Shown piece by piece: positions 25,199 through 33,885 of a stretch of 64,000 nucleotides of DNA. Source of the stretch: Amycolatopsis sp. (GTDB lineage: Bacteria > Actinomycetota > Actinomycetes > Mycobacteriales > Pseudonocardiaceae). The stretch covers positions 1 through 64,000 of the forward strand of contig NZ_JAODNM010000081.1 of the NCBI RefSeq assembly GCF_025464955.1, read 5' to 3'. The translations under genes were made by a program, and so were the position numbers. Position 1 is the first letter of the stretch. The number at the start of each line of letters is the position of its first letter. The notes under the pieces were generated by a model, which was given only the letters and a program-made list of their open reading frames with translations, was not told where the DNA came from and did no database searches.

Positions 25199-26662
25199 TC
25201 AGGAACCCGCCAGGTATTCCGCGGCGGTGCGGAGGCTGACGTAGGAGCCGCTAAAGGTGTCGATGCGGTCGCCGTCACCGTGGTCGAGGCCAGGTGCTCC
25301 GGTCTCGACACGGATGTAAGCCAGGCCGGCCGTGGCCAGGGCGGCGAGCATCGAGCGCACGGTGGCGTGCCGGTGGGCTTCGCGGGTCACCACGACGACG
25401 TTCCGGAACCCTTCTGCCGCTTCGAGAACCGTGTCGACGTCGACGCCGGACACCTTGAGCGCGCGGCTGCCCGGGACCAGCTCGGTCAGGTGCGCGCCAA
25501 GACCCCAGGGCATCGGGCCGGCCGCGATACTGGGCTCCGACACGACGTCGACGACCAGTGCCGGACCTTCCAGCCGGGGGTTTCCCTGGATCCGGAGCGC
25601 CTTGCGGGCCGCTTCGAGGCCGAGCCGGCGGTCCACCGGTTCGACCCGCGCCGGGGCCGGTGGTTCACCCAAGGCGGCCGTGCGTGCGGACGCCTCGGCC
25701 AGCCGTTCGATCGGCAGCTCGCCCGACTCGACGGCCGCGACGATGGTGGCGGTGATCCGGTCGAGGACGTCCGCGTCGAACGCGGCGCCGCCGATGCACA
25801 GCGCGTCCGCGCCGGCCGCCAACGACCGGACGGCCGCGCTGCCCAGGCCGTCGTGCCTGCCCAACTCGCCCGAGACCGCGCCCATCTCCAGCGCGTCGGT
25901 GATGATCGCGCCGGTGAACCCGAGCTCGCCGCGGAGCACTTCGGTGAGCGCCTTGGCATTGAGTGTCGCGGGCTGGTCGCCCCACGCGGGGACCACCAGG
26001 TGACCGGTCATGATCGACCGGACGCCGGCCCTGATCGCCGCGGCGAACGGGACGAGCTCGACCGCGCGCAGCTCCTCCTCGGTCCGCTGCAGTACCGGCA
26101 ACGCCACATGCGAGTCCTCGGTGGCCGCGCCGTGCCCCGGGAAGTGCTTGGCACACGCCGCGACGCCGTACTTCTGCATCCCGGTCACGTACGCCGCGAC
26201 GTGCGGCGACGCCCGTACAGGATCCGAACCGAACGCCCGCACCCCGATGATCGGGTCGTCGGGCGTCAGCGTCAGATCCGCGCACGGCGCCAGGTTCACC
26301 GTCACTCCGCAGGCCGCCAGCCGCTCACCGAGCGCGGCCGCGACCGCGGTGGTCAGCTCGACGTCGTCGGCAGCGCCGAGGGCGAGCGGGCCGGGCACGA
26401 ACGACCCGGTCGCGACGTCGAGCCGCGTGACGTCCCCGCCCTCCTCGTCGACACCGATCACGACATCGGCCCGTTCCGACCGCAGGCCGGCGGTCAGCGC
26501 GGCCACCTGCTCGTCGTCGACCACGTTGCGGCCGAACAGGATCACCCCGCCGAGGCCCTCACCGAGTCTGCGGCGCAACCACTCCGGCGCGGTCGTGCCC
26601 GCGAAACCGGGCAGCAGAACGGATTCGGCGAGCTTTCGTGGAGACTCCGCAGCAGAGGACAA
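25199..26662 (-). CDS. GH3 beta-N-acetylhexosaminidase (NagZ/DasD-like)
   Basis: A 487-residue glycoside hydrolase family 3 protein. KHFPGHG at 172-178, with the following TEDSH, is the His/Asp general-acid loop of NagZ-type enzymes. Asp256 in IITDALEMGA is the nucleophile. No signal peptide is visible, so it should act in the cytosol on imported N-acetylglucosamine oligosaccharides. It starts at TTG 26662, three bases after the permease stop, and is the last gene of a substrate-binding protein, permease, permease, hydrolase operon. That order matches dasABCD-type loci of streptomycetes. The C-terminal ~150 residues form an extra domain common in actinobacterial members. Confidence 0.9.
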   Translation of the reverse strand: MSSAAESPRKLAESVLLPGFAGTTAPEWLRRRLGEGLGGVILFGRNVVDDEQVAALTAGLRSERADVVIGVDEEGGDVTRLDVATGSFVPGPLALGAADDVELTTAVAAALGERLAACGVTVNLAPCADLTLTPDDPIIGVRAFGSDPVRASPHVAAYVTGMQKYGVAACAKHFPGHGAATEDSHVALPVLQRTEEELRAVELVPFAAAIRAGVRSIMTGHLVVPAWGDQPATLNAKALTEVLRGELGFTGAIITDALEMGAVSGELGRHDGLGSAAVRSLAAGADALCIGGAAFDADVLDRITATIVAAVESGELPIERLAEASARTAALGEPPAPARVEPVDRRLGLEAARKALRIQGNPRLEGPALVVDVVSEPSIAAGPMPWGLGAHLTELVPGSRALKVSGVDVDTVLEAAEGFRNVVVVTREAHRHATVRSMLAALATAGLAYIRVETGAPGLDHGDGDRIDTFSGSYVSLRTAAEYLAGS

Positions 26663-26665
26663 CAG

Positions 26666-27496
26666 CTATCCCTTCACCGCGCCGGCGGCCACGTTGGCCA
26701 CCAGCTTGCGCTGGACGAGGAGGAAGAACACCAGTGCGGGCACGGCGTAGATGACCGACGCGGCCATGATGCCGCCCCAGTCGACGGTGAACGCCGTCCG
26801 GAACGAAGCGAGCCACACCGGCAACGTCTTCTTGTCGTCATCGGTCATGAACACCAGTGCGAAGAGGAACTCGTTCCACGCGGTGATGAAGCTGAACACC
26901 GACGTGGTCACCAGACCGGGTCCCAACAGCGGCAGCGTGGCCCGGCGGAACGCGCCCGTCCGGCTGCAGCCGTCGATCATCGCTGCCTCTTCGAGCTCGT
27001 ACGGGATGCCGTTGATGAAGCCGTACAGCATCCAGACCGTGAACGGCAGCGTCGTGGCGAAGTACACCAGCAGCAGCGACGGCAGCTGGTTGAGCAGCCC
27101 AGCGTCCCGCATCAGCAGGTACAGCGGGATGAACAGCGCCTCCACCGGCGCCAGCTGGGCCACCAGCACCAGCAGCAGGAAGCCTTTGCGGCCGCGGAAG
27201 CGCATCCGAGCCAGGGCCGCGGCGGCGAGCACGCCCGCGACCAGTGCCAGCAGTACCGAACCGATCGTGACGATCAGGCTGTTGGTCAGCGCGGTGAGCA
27301 GGCCGGCCTTGGACAGCGCGGTGGTGAAGTTCGAGAACGTGGCCGAGAACGGGATCAGGTCGTAGCGCGGTGACAGGACGTCGCCGGGCGTCTTCAACGC
27401 CGTGGTGAACAACCAGTACGTCGGGAAACCGAACAGGATCGCCGCGAACACGCCGATCACCGACAGCCCGATCCGCTGGGGCAGGGTCTTGTTCAC
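26666..27496 (-). CDS. Sugar ABC transporter permease, MalG-like (DasC-type)
   Basis: A 276-residue inner-membrane permease with six helices. The cytoplasmic EAA loop reads EEAAMIDGCSRTGAFRRATLPLLGPGL. Its GTG start overlaps the stop of the upstream permease by four bases (27493-27496). It forms the channel with the MalF-like partner; no ATPase is encoded nearby, so a shared MsiK-type ATPase elsewhere is expected, as known for streptomycete sugar importers. The paired GH3 enzyme suggests an amino-sugar oligosaccharide cargo. Confidence 0.92.
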   Translation of the reverse strand: MNKTLPQRIGLSVIGVFAAILFGFPTYWLFTTALKTPGDVLSPRYDLIPFSATFSNFTTALSKAGLLTALTNSLIVTIGSVLLALVAGVLAAAALARMRFRGRKGFLLLVLVAQLAPVEALFIPLYLLMRDAGLLNQLPSLLLVYFATTLPFTVWMLYGFINGIPYELEEAAMIDGCSRTGAFRRATLPLLGPGLVTTSVFSFITAWNEFLFALVFMTDDDKKTLPVWLASFRTAFTVDWGGIMAASVIYAVPALVFFLLVQRKLVANVAAGAVKG

Positions 27497-28479
27497 GAGA
27501 GGTCGCCCTCCTTCGTCCGGACCAGCAGCTGCACGTACCTCGCGGTCAGCAGCAGCAACATGAGCAGCATCAAGGATGCGATCGCCGACGCGGCGCCGAA
27601 ATGGCTACCGCCGATGCCCTTGAGGTACAGCGAAATCGGCAACGTGGTGCTCCCGCCGTCCGGGCCGCCCTGGCGGATCGCCCAGACCTGCGCGAACACC
27701 TTGAAGTCCCACAGCACCGACAGGAACGTCATCATGGTCATGATCGGCTGGATGGCAGGCCAGCTGACCGCCCAAAACGCCTGCCATGGGCTGGCGCCGT
27801 CGATCCCGGCGGCCTCGTACTGCTCCTTCGGCACCCCCAGCAGCCCGGCGTACAGGGTGAACGCCACGAACGGGACGGCACCCCACAGGATCAGCAACCC
27901 GATCACGGTCAGCGTGGAAAAGCCGGTGGAGAACCACGAATAGCCGATGAAGCTGTGGAACCCCAGCTTGTCCAGCGTCTTGTTGAGGATGCCGTACTGC
28001 TGGTCGAAGATCCACTGGAAGACCGTGGTCGTGGCGACCACCGGGGTGGCCCAGGCCAGCACCAGCGTCACCTGCACGATCACCCTGATCACCGGGCCGA
28101 GGTGCCGCATCAGCAGCGCGACGGCGAGGGCCACCAGCAGCGTGGCGAGCACGATGGCGAGGGTGAACACCACCGTCCGGATGGTGATCGTCCAGAAGCC
28201 GGGGTCGGTCAACGTCGCGGTGTAGTTCGCGAACCCGACCCACACCGTCTTGCCGCTGACCAGCTCGCCCAGGTCGAGCTTGCGGAGGCTGATCCCGAGC
28301 ATCTGCACCGTCGGCCAACCCAGCAGCACCAGGATCGAGACCAGTGCGGGCAGGATCAGCAAGTACGGCGCCACGCGTTCGCCGGTACGTCCGCGCCGCC
28401 GGGGCGCGGGAGGGCTGACAGGCGGCGACGCCGGCGGGAGGGTTCCCGTCGGCGTCGCCGCTTCCTTGGTGGATGTCAT
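27493..28479 (-). CDS. Sugar ABC transporter permease, MalF-like (DasB-type)
   Basis: A 328-residue permease with a proline-rich cytosolic N-terminus (residues 8-30) and six helices. The EAA loop is EAAGIDGASPWQAFWAVSWPAIQP. It overlaps the substrate-binding-protein gene by one base and the MalG-like gene by four bases, so the operon is tightly coupled. Predicted function is the second half of the membrane channel for the imported oligosaccharide. Confidence 0.92.
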   Translation of the reverse strand: MTSTKEAATPTGTLPPASPPVSPPAPRRRGRTGERVAPYLLILPALVSILVLLGWPTVQMLGISLRKLDLGELVSGKTVWVGFANYTATLTDPGFWTITIRTVVFTLAIVLATLLVALAVALLMRHLGPVIRVIVQVTLVLAWATPVVATTTVFQWIFDQQYGILNKTLDKLGFHSFIGYSWFSTGFSTLTVIGLLILWGAVPFVAFTLYAGLLGVPKEQYEAAGIDGASPWQAFWAVSWPAIQPIMTMMTFLSVLWDFKVFAQVWAIRQGGPDGGSTTLPISLYLKGIGGSHFGAASAIASLMLLMLLLLTARYVQLLVRTKEGDLS

Positions 28480-29759
28480 CAGCCGATGAGCTTGTTGAGC
28501 GCGGCGTCGGCATCCGCGGTCGCCTGGTCGATGCTCTTCTTACCGGTCAGGTAAGCGGTCATCATGTCCTTGAGCGGGTTCTGACCGGACTCGACGTCGC
28601 CCCACTTGGGGCTGGCCGGCACGGCGCGGCCGTTCTTCGACGCCACGGCCATCACGGCGCCGAGCGGGGACGAGTTGAGCGCGCTGACGTCGGTGGACGT
28701 CCCTGGCACGTAACCGGCCGCGGCCAGCTGCGTCTGGTACTTGTCGGTCGAAAGCAGTGCCAGGTAGGCCTTGGCCAGGTCCTGGTTCTTGCTGTTGACC
28801 GGGATCGCCAGGTTCGAGCCGCCGAGGAACACCGGCGCGGTCTGGCCCGGGGTCTTGCTCGGGATCGGGAAGGCGCCGGTCTTGTCGGTCAGGCTCGGGT
28901 CGGTCTTGGCCGCGGTGGCCAGCTCGTAGGGCGCGCCGATGAACATCGCGACCTTGCCGCCGCCGTAGATACCGGCCTGGGCCGGGTTGCTCTCGTCGTT
29001 GTCCTTCGGCGCGGTGGTGCCGGAAGCGTCGACGAGCTGCTTGTAGAAGTCCAAACCGGCCTTCGAGCCCGCACTGTCAAGCGAGGCCTTGAAGGACGAG
29101 CCGCTGGCCGTGGCGATGTCGCCGCCGTTGTCCCAGATGAACGACAGCAGCGTGTACCAGTACTGGCCCGGCAGGTACAGCGACTGGAAGTTGGGGTCGC
29201 TGCCGAACTTGGTCTTCAGCTTGGCGATGTCGGCCAGCCACTCGGCGTCAGAGGTGGGCGGCGCGGCGATACCGGCCTGGGCGAACAGGTCCTTGCGGTA
29301 GATCACCTCTCGGTTGGCGGCGTAGAACGGCACGCCGTAGGTCTTGCCGTCGAACTGGCCCGAGGCCTTCAGCCCGGCCAGCCACTGCGGGCCGTTGAAG
29401 GTGTTGACCGAGCTCGTGAGGTCGGTCAACACGTTCTGGTTGGCGAACGCCGGGGTCTGCGTGTTGCCGATCTCGATCACGTCCGGCGGGGTGCCGCTGG
29501 CCAGCGCGGTGACCAGCTTCTGCTGGATCCCGTCCCACTGCTGGACCTCGTACTTGACCGTGGTGCCCGGGTGGGCGGCCTCGAACTCCTTGTTCAGGCC
29601 GTCGGTCAGCGTGGCCGGCGCGGAGCCGGACATGAGCCAGACGGTCAGCGTTGCGTTCTGCGGCGCGGAGCTGGCGGAACTACCGCCGGAGCCGGCGCAG
29701 CCCGCCGTCAAGAGAGTCATGGCGGCGGCGCCCGCCACCAGCTTGAGCCAGCGCTTCAC
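28479..29759 (-). CDS. Sugar-binding lipoprotein of an ABC importer (DasA-like)
   Basis: A 426-residue family-1 solute-binding protein. The lipoprotein signal is KRWLKLVAGAAAMTLLTAGC, with lipobox LTAGC, so the mature protein is anchored to the outer face of the membrane. The body is a typical two-lobe binding protein (TLTVWLMSGSAP at the start, FLGGSNLAIPVNSKNQ, GAPYELATAAK). GTG 29759 was chosen because AAAGGACGG lies just upstream; the open frame beyond is not coding. Two TGGT-N4-ACCA dyads lie 47 and 71 bases upstream. With the GH3 partner the best guess for cargo is chitobiose or other N-acetylglucosamine oligomers. Confidence 0.92.
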   Translation of the reverse strand: MKRWLKLVAGAAAMTLLTAGCAGSGGSSASSAPQNATLTVWLMSGSAPATLTDGLNKEFEAAHPGTTVKYEVQQWDGIQQKLVTALASGTPPDVIEIGNTQTPAFANQNVLTDLTSSVNTFNGPQWLAGLKASGQFDGKTYGVPFYAANREVIYRKDLFAQAGIAAPPTSDAEWLADIAKLKTKFGSDPNFQSLYLPGQYWYTLLSFIWDNGGDIATASGSSFKASLDSAGSKAGLDFYKQLVDASGTTAPKDNDESNPAQAGIYGGGKVAMFIGAPYELATAAKTDPSLTDKTGAFPIPSKTPGQTAPVFLGGSNLAIPVNSKNQDLAKAYLALLSTDKYQTQLAAAGYVPGTSTDVSALNSSPLGAVMAVASKNGRAVPASPKWGDVESGQNPLKDMMTAYLTGKKSIDQATADADAALNKLIG

Positions 29760-29803
29760 TCGTGCCGTCCTTTCGATGCCAACCCGGCGACCGGACGCCG
29801 CCA

Positions 29804-29842
29804 GGTGGTATAGACCAATGCACGGAGAGTGGTACGTACCAC
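29804..29842. promoter_or_regulatory. Two DasR/GntR-type operators upstream of the sugar importer operon
   Basis: TGGTATAGACCA (29806-29817) and the perfect palindrome TGGTACGTACCA (29830-29841) lie 24 bases apart, centre to centre, just before the binding-protein gene. The published DasR responsive element is close to AGTGGTCTAGACCACT, and the first site with flanks (GGTGGTATAGACCAAT) fits it well. They probably couple the operon to a DasR/NagR-like regulator sensing amino-sugar phosphates. Binding is inferred. Confidence 0.75.
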
Positions 29843-30216
29843 AGCGGGTGTCAAGGCACTTGCCAAGACGTTGTGTAACAGTCTGGGTTCGCTCACTGTG
29901 GGTCACCGTGCGGACACGGCAGAACACCGGGCCCGACCAGCGTTGGCGACCGCCTGTCGTCCGAATTGTCGTTCTGCGGCAATATCTTTGACCTGGCCTT
30001 TGACCAGCGCGAATACCGATGACCGGGACAAGCCGCGCGGTATCCGTTGTCCCGCCGACAATTCGTCGCCCGGTACCGGCACCCGTTAGTAATTCTTGAC
30101 ATGCGTGACTATCTTGACGATCTTCGACACAAAACCCGTGGACAGGACGGGGCACCGTCGAGTGGGATGAAACCGGTCAATCCCGACGATCTCGAGCCCC
30201 GACTTGGAGCGCCGCC
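29843..30216. other. Gene-free stretch between divergent sugar-import and phosphotransferase genes
   Basis: About 370 bases without a convincing ORF. The right end holds the promoter of the phosphotransferase gene; TTGACA near 30096 and TTGACG near 30114 resemble -35 boxes. Nothing else was recognised. Confidence 0.4.
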
Positions 30217-31143
30217 ATGCCCCGTTCGCGTCCTGGCGAAGTGGCCATCGAAGCAGGTTTGGTACGCCGCCTGCTCGCGGCGCAGTTCCCGCGATGGGCG
30301 GATCTTCCGGTCAAACCCGTCGGCTCGCCGGGAATGGACAACATGACCTTCCGGCTCGGTACGGACATGTCCGTCCGGCTGCCCCGGCTGCCCCGCTGGG
30401 CCGGACAGGTCGACCGGGAGCAGCGGTGGTTGCCGGTCTTGGCCCCGCACCTGCCGCTCGCCGTTCCCGTGCCACTCGCGAAGGGCGAACCGGGCGAGGG
30501 CTACCCCTTCGGCTGGTCGGTCTACCAGTGGCTGGACGGTGAAAACGCCGTCCCCGAACGCCTTGGCGATCCGCGGCAGGTCGCCGCCGAGCTGGCGGAC
30601 TTTTTCGGCGCGCTGCAGCGGATCGACCCCACGGGCGGCCCGTCGCCCGAGTGGAGCAACGGTTTCCGCGGTGTGCCGCTGGCCGACGAGCGCGATTCGT
30701 CGGTCGTGGGCAGCCGGATCGGAGCCAAAATCGCGGCCTGGGACGGACTTGCCGACACCGACGCCGTGACGGCGGTTTGGGAAGCGGCGCTGGCGGCGCC
30801 GAAGTGGGATGGCCCGCCCACCTGGATCCACGGGGACCCGGCGCCCGGGAACCTGCTGGCCACCGACGGCAGGCTGAGCGCCGTCATCGACTTCGGGACG
30901 GTGGCGGTGGGTGATCCCGCCTGCGATCTCATCGCCGCGTGGACGTTCCTGCCCACCGGCGCCCGGGAAACCTTCCGGGCCGCGATGTCGGTCGACGACG
31001 CGACCTGGGCGCGCGGTCGTGGCTGGGCACTGCCCGCGCTCCTGCCCTCCCCCGACGAGCTGTCGGACCCGCAACGCGCCGAACGCGTCCGGCACCGGAT
31101 CGACGAGCTGATCGCCGACCACCGGCGGGGTTGGCGCGGCTGA
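30217..31143 (+). CDS. Aminoglycoside phosphotransferase (APH) family protein
   Basis: A 308-residue kinase-fold protein. The nucleotide fold begins with GSPGMDNMTFRLG. The catalytic loop is WIHGDPAPGNLL and the metal-binding loop IDFGTVAVGDPACDL, both standard for APH/choline-kinase-like enzymes. The family phosphorylates aminoglycosides, macrolides or small metabolites; this branch is chromosomal, broad and mostly uncharacterised, so resistance should not be assumed. It is followed after 56 bases by an alpha/beta hydrolase gene on the same strand. Confidence 0.85.
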   Translation: MPRSRPGEVAIEAGLVRRLLAAQFPRWADLPVKPVGSPGMDNMTFRLGTDMSVRLPRLPRWAGQVDREQRWLPVLAPHLPLAVPVPLAKGEPGEGYPFGWSVYQWLDGENAVPERLGDPRQVAAELADFFGALQRIDPTGGPSPEWSNGFRGVPLADERDSSVVGSRIGAKIAAWDGLADTDAVTAVWEAALAAPKWDGPPTWIHGDPAPGNLLATDGRLSAVIDFGTVAVGDPACDLIAAWTFLPTGARETFRAAMSVDDATWARGRGWALPALLPSPDELSDPQRAERVRHRIDELIADHRRGWRG

Positions 31144-31199
31144 TCCCGGGGCCCCTCCCGGACAAGCTTCGCTGGCCGGGGCACCTCCCGTTTGACATC

Positions 31200-32078
31200 A
31201 TGAGCGTCATGACGATCTTGAGCCTGCCCGACGGCAGGCAGCTGAGCGTATGCATCTCGGGCCCCGAGGACGGCACTCCGCTGATCTACCACCACGGCAC
31301 CCCGAGCGGCCTGAACCAGATTCGCGTCCTGCGCCGCGGCGCCCATGAGCGTGGGCTGCGATTCGTGACGTACAGCCGTCCCGGTTACGGGGAGTCCACG
31401 CGGCTGCCTGGCCGCGACGTCGCCGCGGCAGCATCCGATGTCGAAGCGCTGCTTGATCACCTGGGCGCGTCGCGGTGCCTGGTCTCCGGCTGGTCCGGCG
31501 GCGGACCGCACGCGCTCGCGTCGGCAGTCCTGCTGCCCGAACGGGTGGCGGGCGTCCTGGTCATCTCGGGGGCCGCGCCACACGACGCGACGGGTCTGGA
31601 CTTCCTCGGCGGAATGGGCGAGGGAAACCTCGAGGAGTTCGGGCTGGCGGCCCAGGGTGAGGCCGCGCTGCGTCCGGCGCTCGAGACCATGGCCGGGCCG
31701 ATGGCTACCGCGGACTTGGCGATGCTGACCGCGGACATGGGATCGCTACTGCCCGACGCCGACCGAGACGCCCTCACGGGCGAGTTCGGCGAAGACCTCG
31801 CCGAGGCGATCGCCGCAGGCGTCCGTGGCGGCGTCGACGGCTGGATCGACGACGACCTGGCGTTCCTGCAACCGTGGGGATTCTCCCTTGACGAGCTGGC
31901 CGTCCCGAGCTTCGTCTGGCAGGGCAGCGAAGACCTGATGGTCCCGTTCGCGCACGGTCAATGGCTCGCGAAGAACCTCCCCGGCGCTGTCGCCCACCTC
32001 GAGCCCGGCCAAGGCCACCTGTCGATCGTCGCGACCTTCGCCACCACCATGCTCGACGAACTCGCCCACACCCTCTAG
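31200..32078 (+). CDS. Alpha/beta hydrolase
   Basis: A 292-residue cytosolic hydrolase. The oxyanion region is IYHHGTPSG, the strand-turn SRPGYGEST follows, and the nucleophile elbow is SGWSGGGPHAL, giving a Ser nucleophile. The late Asp lies in WQGSEDLMVPF and the His in PGQGHLSI. The family covers esterases, lipases and C-C hydrolases; no substrate can be named. ATG 31200 was chosen; ATG 31209 is an equally possible start. The long upstream open frame overlaps the phosphotransferase gene and is not coding. Confidence 0.82.
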   Translation: MSVMTILSLPDGRQLSVCISGPEDGTPLIYHHGTPSGLNQIRVLRRGAHERGLRFVTYSRPGYGESTRLPGRDVAAAASDVEALLDHLGASRCLVSGWSGGGPHALASAVLLPERVAGVLVISGAAPHDATGLDFLGGMGEGNLEEFGLAAQGEAALRPALETMAGPMATADLAMLTADMGSLLPDADRDALTGEFGEDLAEAIAAGVRGGVDGWIDDDLAFLQPWGFSLDELAVPSFVWQGSEDLMVPFAHGQWLAKNLPGAVAHLEPGQGHLSIVATFATTMLDELAHTL

Positions 32079-32087
32079 TACTACGTA

Positions 32088-32129
32088 ATTCCGTAGATAA
32101 GGAGAGCCTGTTTACGGAATCTACGGAAT
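32088..32129. promoter_or_regulatory. Inverted-repeat operator upstream of the ArsR-like gene
   Basis: Perfect 11-base arms ATTCCGTAGAT (32088-32098) and ATCTACGGAAT (32119-32129) lie within 60 bases of the regulator start, with a further TACGGAAT half-site at 32113. Arrangement and position suggest autoregulation by the ArsR-like protein. The repeat is direct observation; the binding protein is inferred. Confidence 0.65.
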
Positions 32130-32145
32130 ATCGTAGGATCCGTCT

Positions 32146-32646
32146 GTGGATACGGAGAGTCGGCTCGCCGAGCTCGAAGCCAGGGTGACGGCGTTGGAGA
32201 GCGAGAAGCCGGCACCGGGCGGAGGGCACGACCCGGACGTCTTCTGGGCGTTGATCGGGCTGCGAGAGCGGGTGAAGGATCCGAACGGTGCGGTCCTGTT
32301 CACCGGCGCGGTGAAGCTGCCATCCGGCGAACACTACGAGTGGCAGCAGGGCCACCTCACCGACGACATCCTCGGCGTGGACTGGGCGGAAGTCAGTGGC
32401 TCGTTCGCCGCGCTGGGCCATCCGGTGCGCCTCCTGCTGCTGGGCCGCATCCTCGGCGGCATCCGCTCGGTGGCCGAGCTCCAGGAGCTCGACGAGGTCG
32501 GCACCACCGGCCAGCTCTACCACCATCTGAAGCTGCTGGTGGCGGCGAACTGGCTGGAAGTCGCCCACCGCGGCCACTACGTAGTGCCCGGACATCGGGT
32601 CGTCCCGCTACTGGTCCTGCTCGCGGCGGCGCGGCCGCCCGGTTGA
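32146..32646 (+). CDS. ArsR-like winged-helix transcriptional regulator
   Basis: A 166-residue protein. A short N-terminal coiled coil (ESRLAELEARVTALESEK) precedes a winged-helix domain (about 85-160) containing ALGHPVRLLLLGRILGG, SVAELQELDEVGTTGQLYHHLKLL and the wing HRGHYVV. This matches ArsR/DUF-type HTH folds; no metal-binding Cys motif is seen, so it is not a classical metal sensor. GTG 32146 follows a strong operator-like inverted repeat. Likely targets are itself and the serine-hydrolase gene 31 bases downstream. Confidence 0.75.
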   Translation: MDTESRLAELEARVTALESEKPAPGGGHDPDVFWALIGLRERVKDPNGAVLFTGAVKLPSGEHYEWQQGHLTDDILGVDWAEVSGSFAALGHPVRLLLLGRILGGIRSVAELQELDEVGTTGQLYHHLKLLVAANWLEVAHRGHYVVPGHRVVPLLVLLAAARPPG

Positions 32647-32677
32647 CACCCCGCTTGAGCTACTGGAGGGGAAACGC

Positions 32678-33805
32678 ATGCCCACTTTCACCCGACGCAC
32701 CATGATCGGCACGGTCGCGGCCGGTGCTGCGGCTTCGCTGCTGCCGTCGACGCCGGCAGCCGCATCCGGCACGGTCAAACCGCAGGTCGACGCGACGCTC
32801 ACCCGAGCGATCGCCGCCGGCTTCCCAGGACTCGTCGTCGGGGCGTTCGACGGGAACGACGGGTACGTCGCAGGCGCGGGAACGACGGCCGGCCCAGGTT
32901 CGCCGAAACCCGACGGCCGAACCATCTACCAACTCGGTTCGATCACCAAGACGTTCACCGCGCTCCTGCTCGCCGAGGCCGTCGAACAGGGCGTCATCCG
33001 GCTGGACGACCCGCTGGCCCGCTACCTGCCCCGTCAGCTGACGCTGCCCAAGCCGGCACACGGCGAGATCAGGCTGCGCGATGTCGCGACGCAGAGTGCC
33101 GGGCTTCCGTCGCTGCCCCCGAACCTCCTGACGCAGCCCGGATTTGATCCGCAGGACCCGTACGCGACGTACACCGAGCAGGACCTCGCCGACGGCTTGC
33201 GCGCGACGAAGCTCGTGAGCCAACCAGGCACGGCCTACCTGTACTCCAACCTCGGAGTCGCGTTGCTCGGGCAGGCCATGGCCAACCTCGCGGGCACGGA
33301 CTACGCGAACACCGCGCGCCGCTTCGCGACAAGTCCACTGGGCCTCCGTGACACGACTCTCGGGCTTACCTCCGAACAGTTGGCGCGTAAGGCCTCCGGA
33401 CACGCCACGGACGGCACGCCCACCCCGGACTGGCACCTGCCGACGTTCGCCGGCGCCGGCGCGCTCTACGGGACAGTCGACGATCAGATGCGCTACCTGC
33501 ACGCGTTGTTCGGCCAGGCACCCGTGCGGCTGCGACCAACGCTGAAGCTCGTGCAGCAGCCGATGTTCACCCCACCGACGACGGCCAACCTGCGGCTCGG
33601 CCTCGCCTGGCACATGACGCCGCTGCCGACCAGCAAGCGGACCATGGTCTGGCACAACGGCGGCACGGGCGGGTTCACGACCTTCACCGGGTTCTGCCCG
33701 CAGACCCGCACCGGCGTCACCCTGCTGACGAACATCTCCAAGCTGGACCAGGTAGACGAAATCTCCGTGAAGCTTCTGGACGCGCTGGACGCCCGGCACG
33801 GCTGA
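32678..33805 (+). CDS. Exported serine hydrolase, class C beta-lactamase/penicillin-binding-protein-like
   Basis: A 375-residue protein. The N-terminus has an RR-containing signal peptide (FTRRTMIGTVAAGAAASLL...AAAS), possibly Tat-type. The active-site motifs are SITK (Ser88-Lys91), YSN near residue 187 and HNGGTGG near 320, in the order of the serine-type D-Ala-D-Ala peptidase/esterase superfamily. It may be a peptidase, esterase or beta-lactamase; resistance cannot be concluded. ATG 32678 has GGAGGGG upstream. It probably forms a unit with the ArsR-like regulator. Confidence 0.88.
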   Translation: MPTFTRRTMIGTVAAGAAASLLPSTPAAASGTVKPQVDATLTRAIAAGFPGLVVGAFDGNDGYVAGAGTTAGPGSPKPDGRTIYQLGSITKTFTALLLAEAVEQGVIRLDDPLARYLPRQLTLPKPAHGEIRLRDVATQSAGLPSLPPNLLTQPGFDPQDPYATYTEQDLADGLRATKLVSQPGTAYLYSNLGVALLGQAMANLAGTDYANTARRFATSPLGLRDTTLGLTSEQLARKASGHATDGTPTPDWHLPTFAGAGALYGTVDDQMRYLHALFGQAPVRLRPTLKLVQQPMFTPPTTANLRLGLAWHMTPLPTSKRTMVWHNGGTGGFTTFTGFCPQTRTGVTLLTNISKLDQVDEISVKLLDALDARHG

Positions 33806-33885
33806 TCGAGGACGAACGCTTGACGTGGCAAGGTCATCCTGCGAACCTCAGGCGACCCGAACGGGTCGCACAGGAGGACAGCTGA

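Noticed and set aside
23752-25311. 519-residue minus-strand open frame over the NOS gene
   Set aside because: It is the GC-rich shadow of the plus-strand NOS gene; composition is Arg/Pro/Val-rich and no motif is seen.
25151-27373. 740-residue plus-strand open frame
   Set aside because: Antisense to the GH3 and permease genes, Arg/Gln-rich and without domain signatures.
30217-31143. Antibiotic resistance gene
   Set aside because: APH-fold motifs are present, but this chromosomal branch is functionally broad; no evidence of resistance context.
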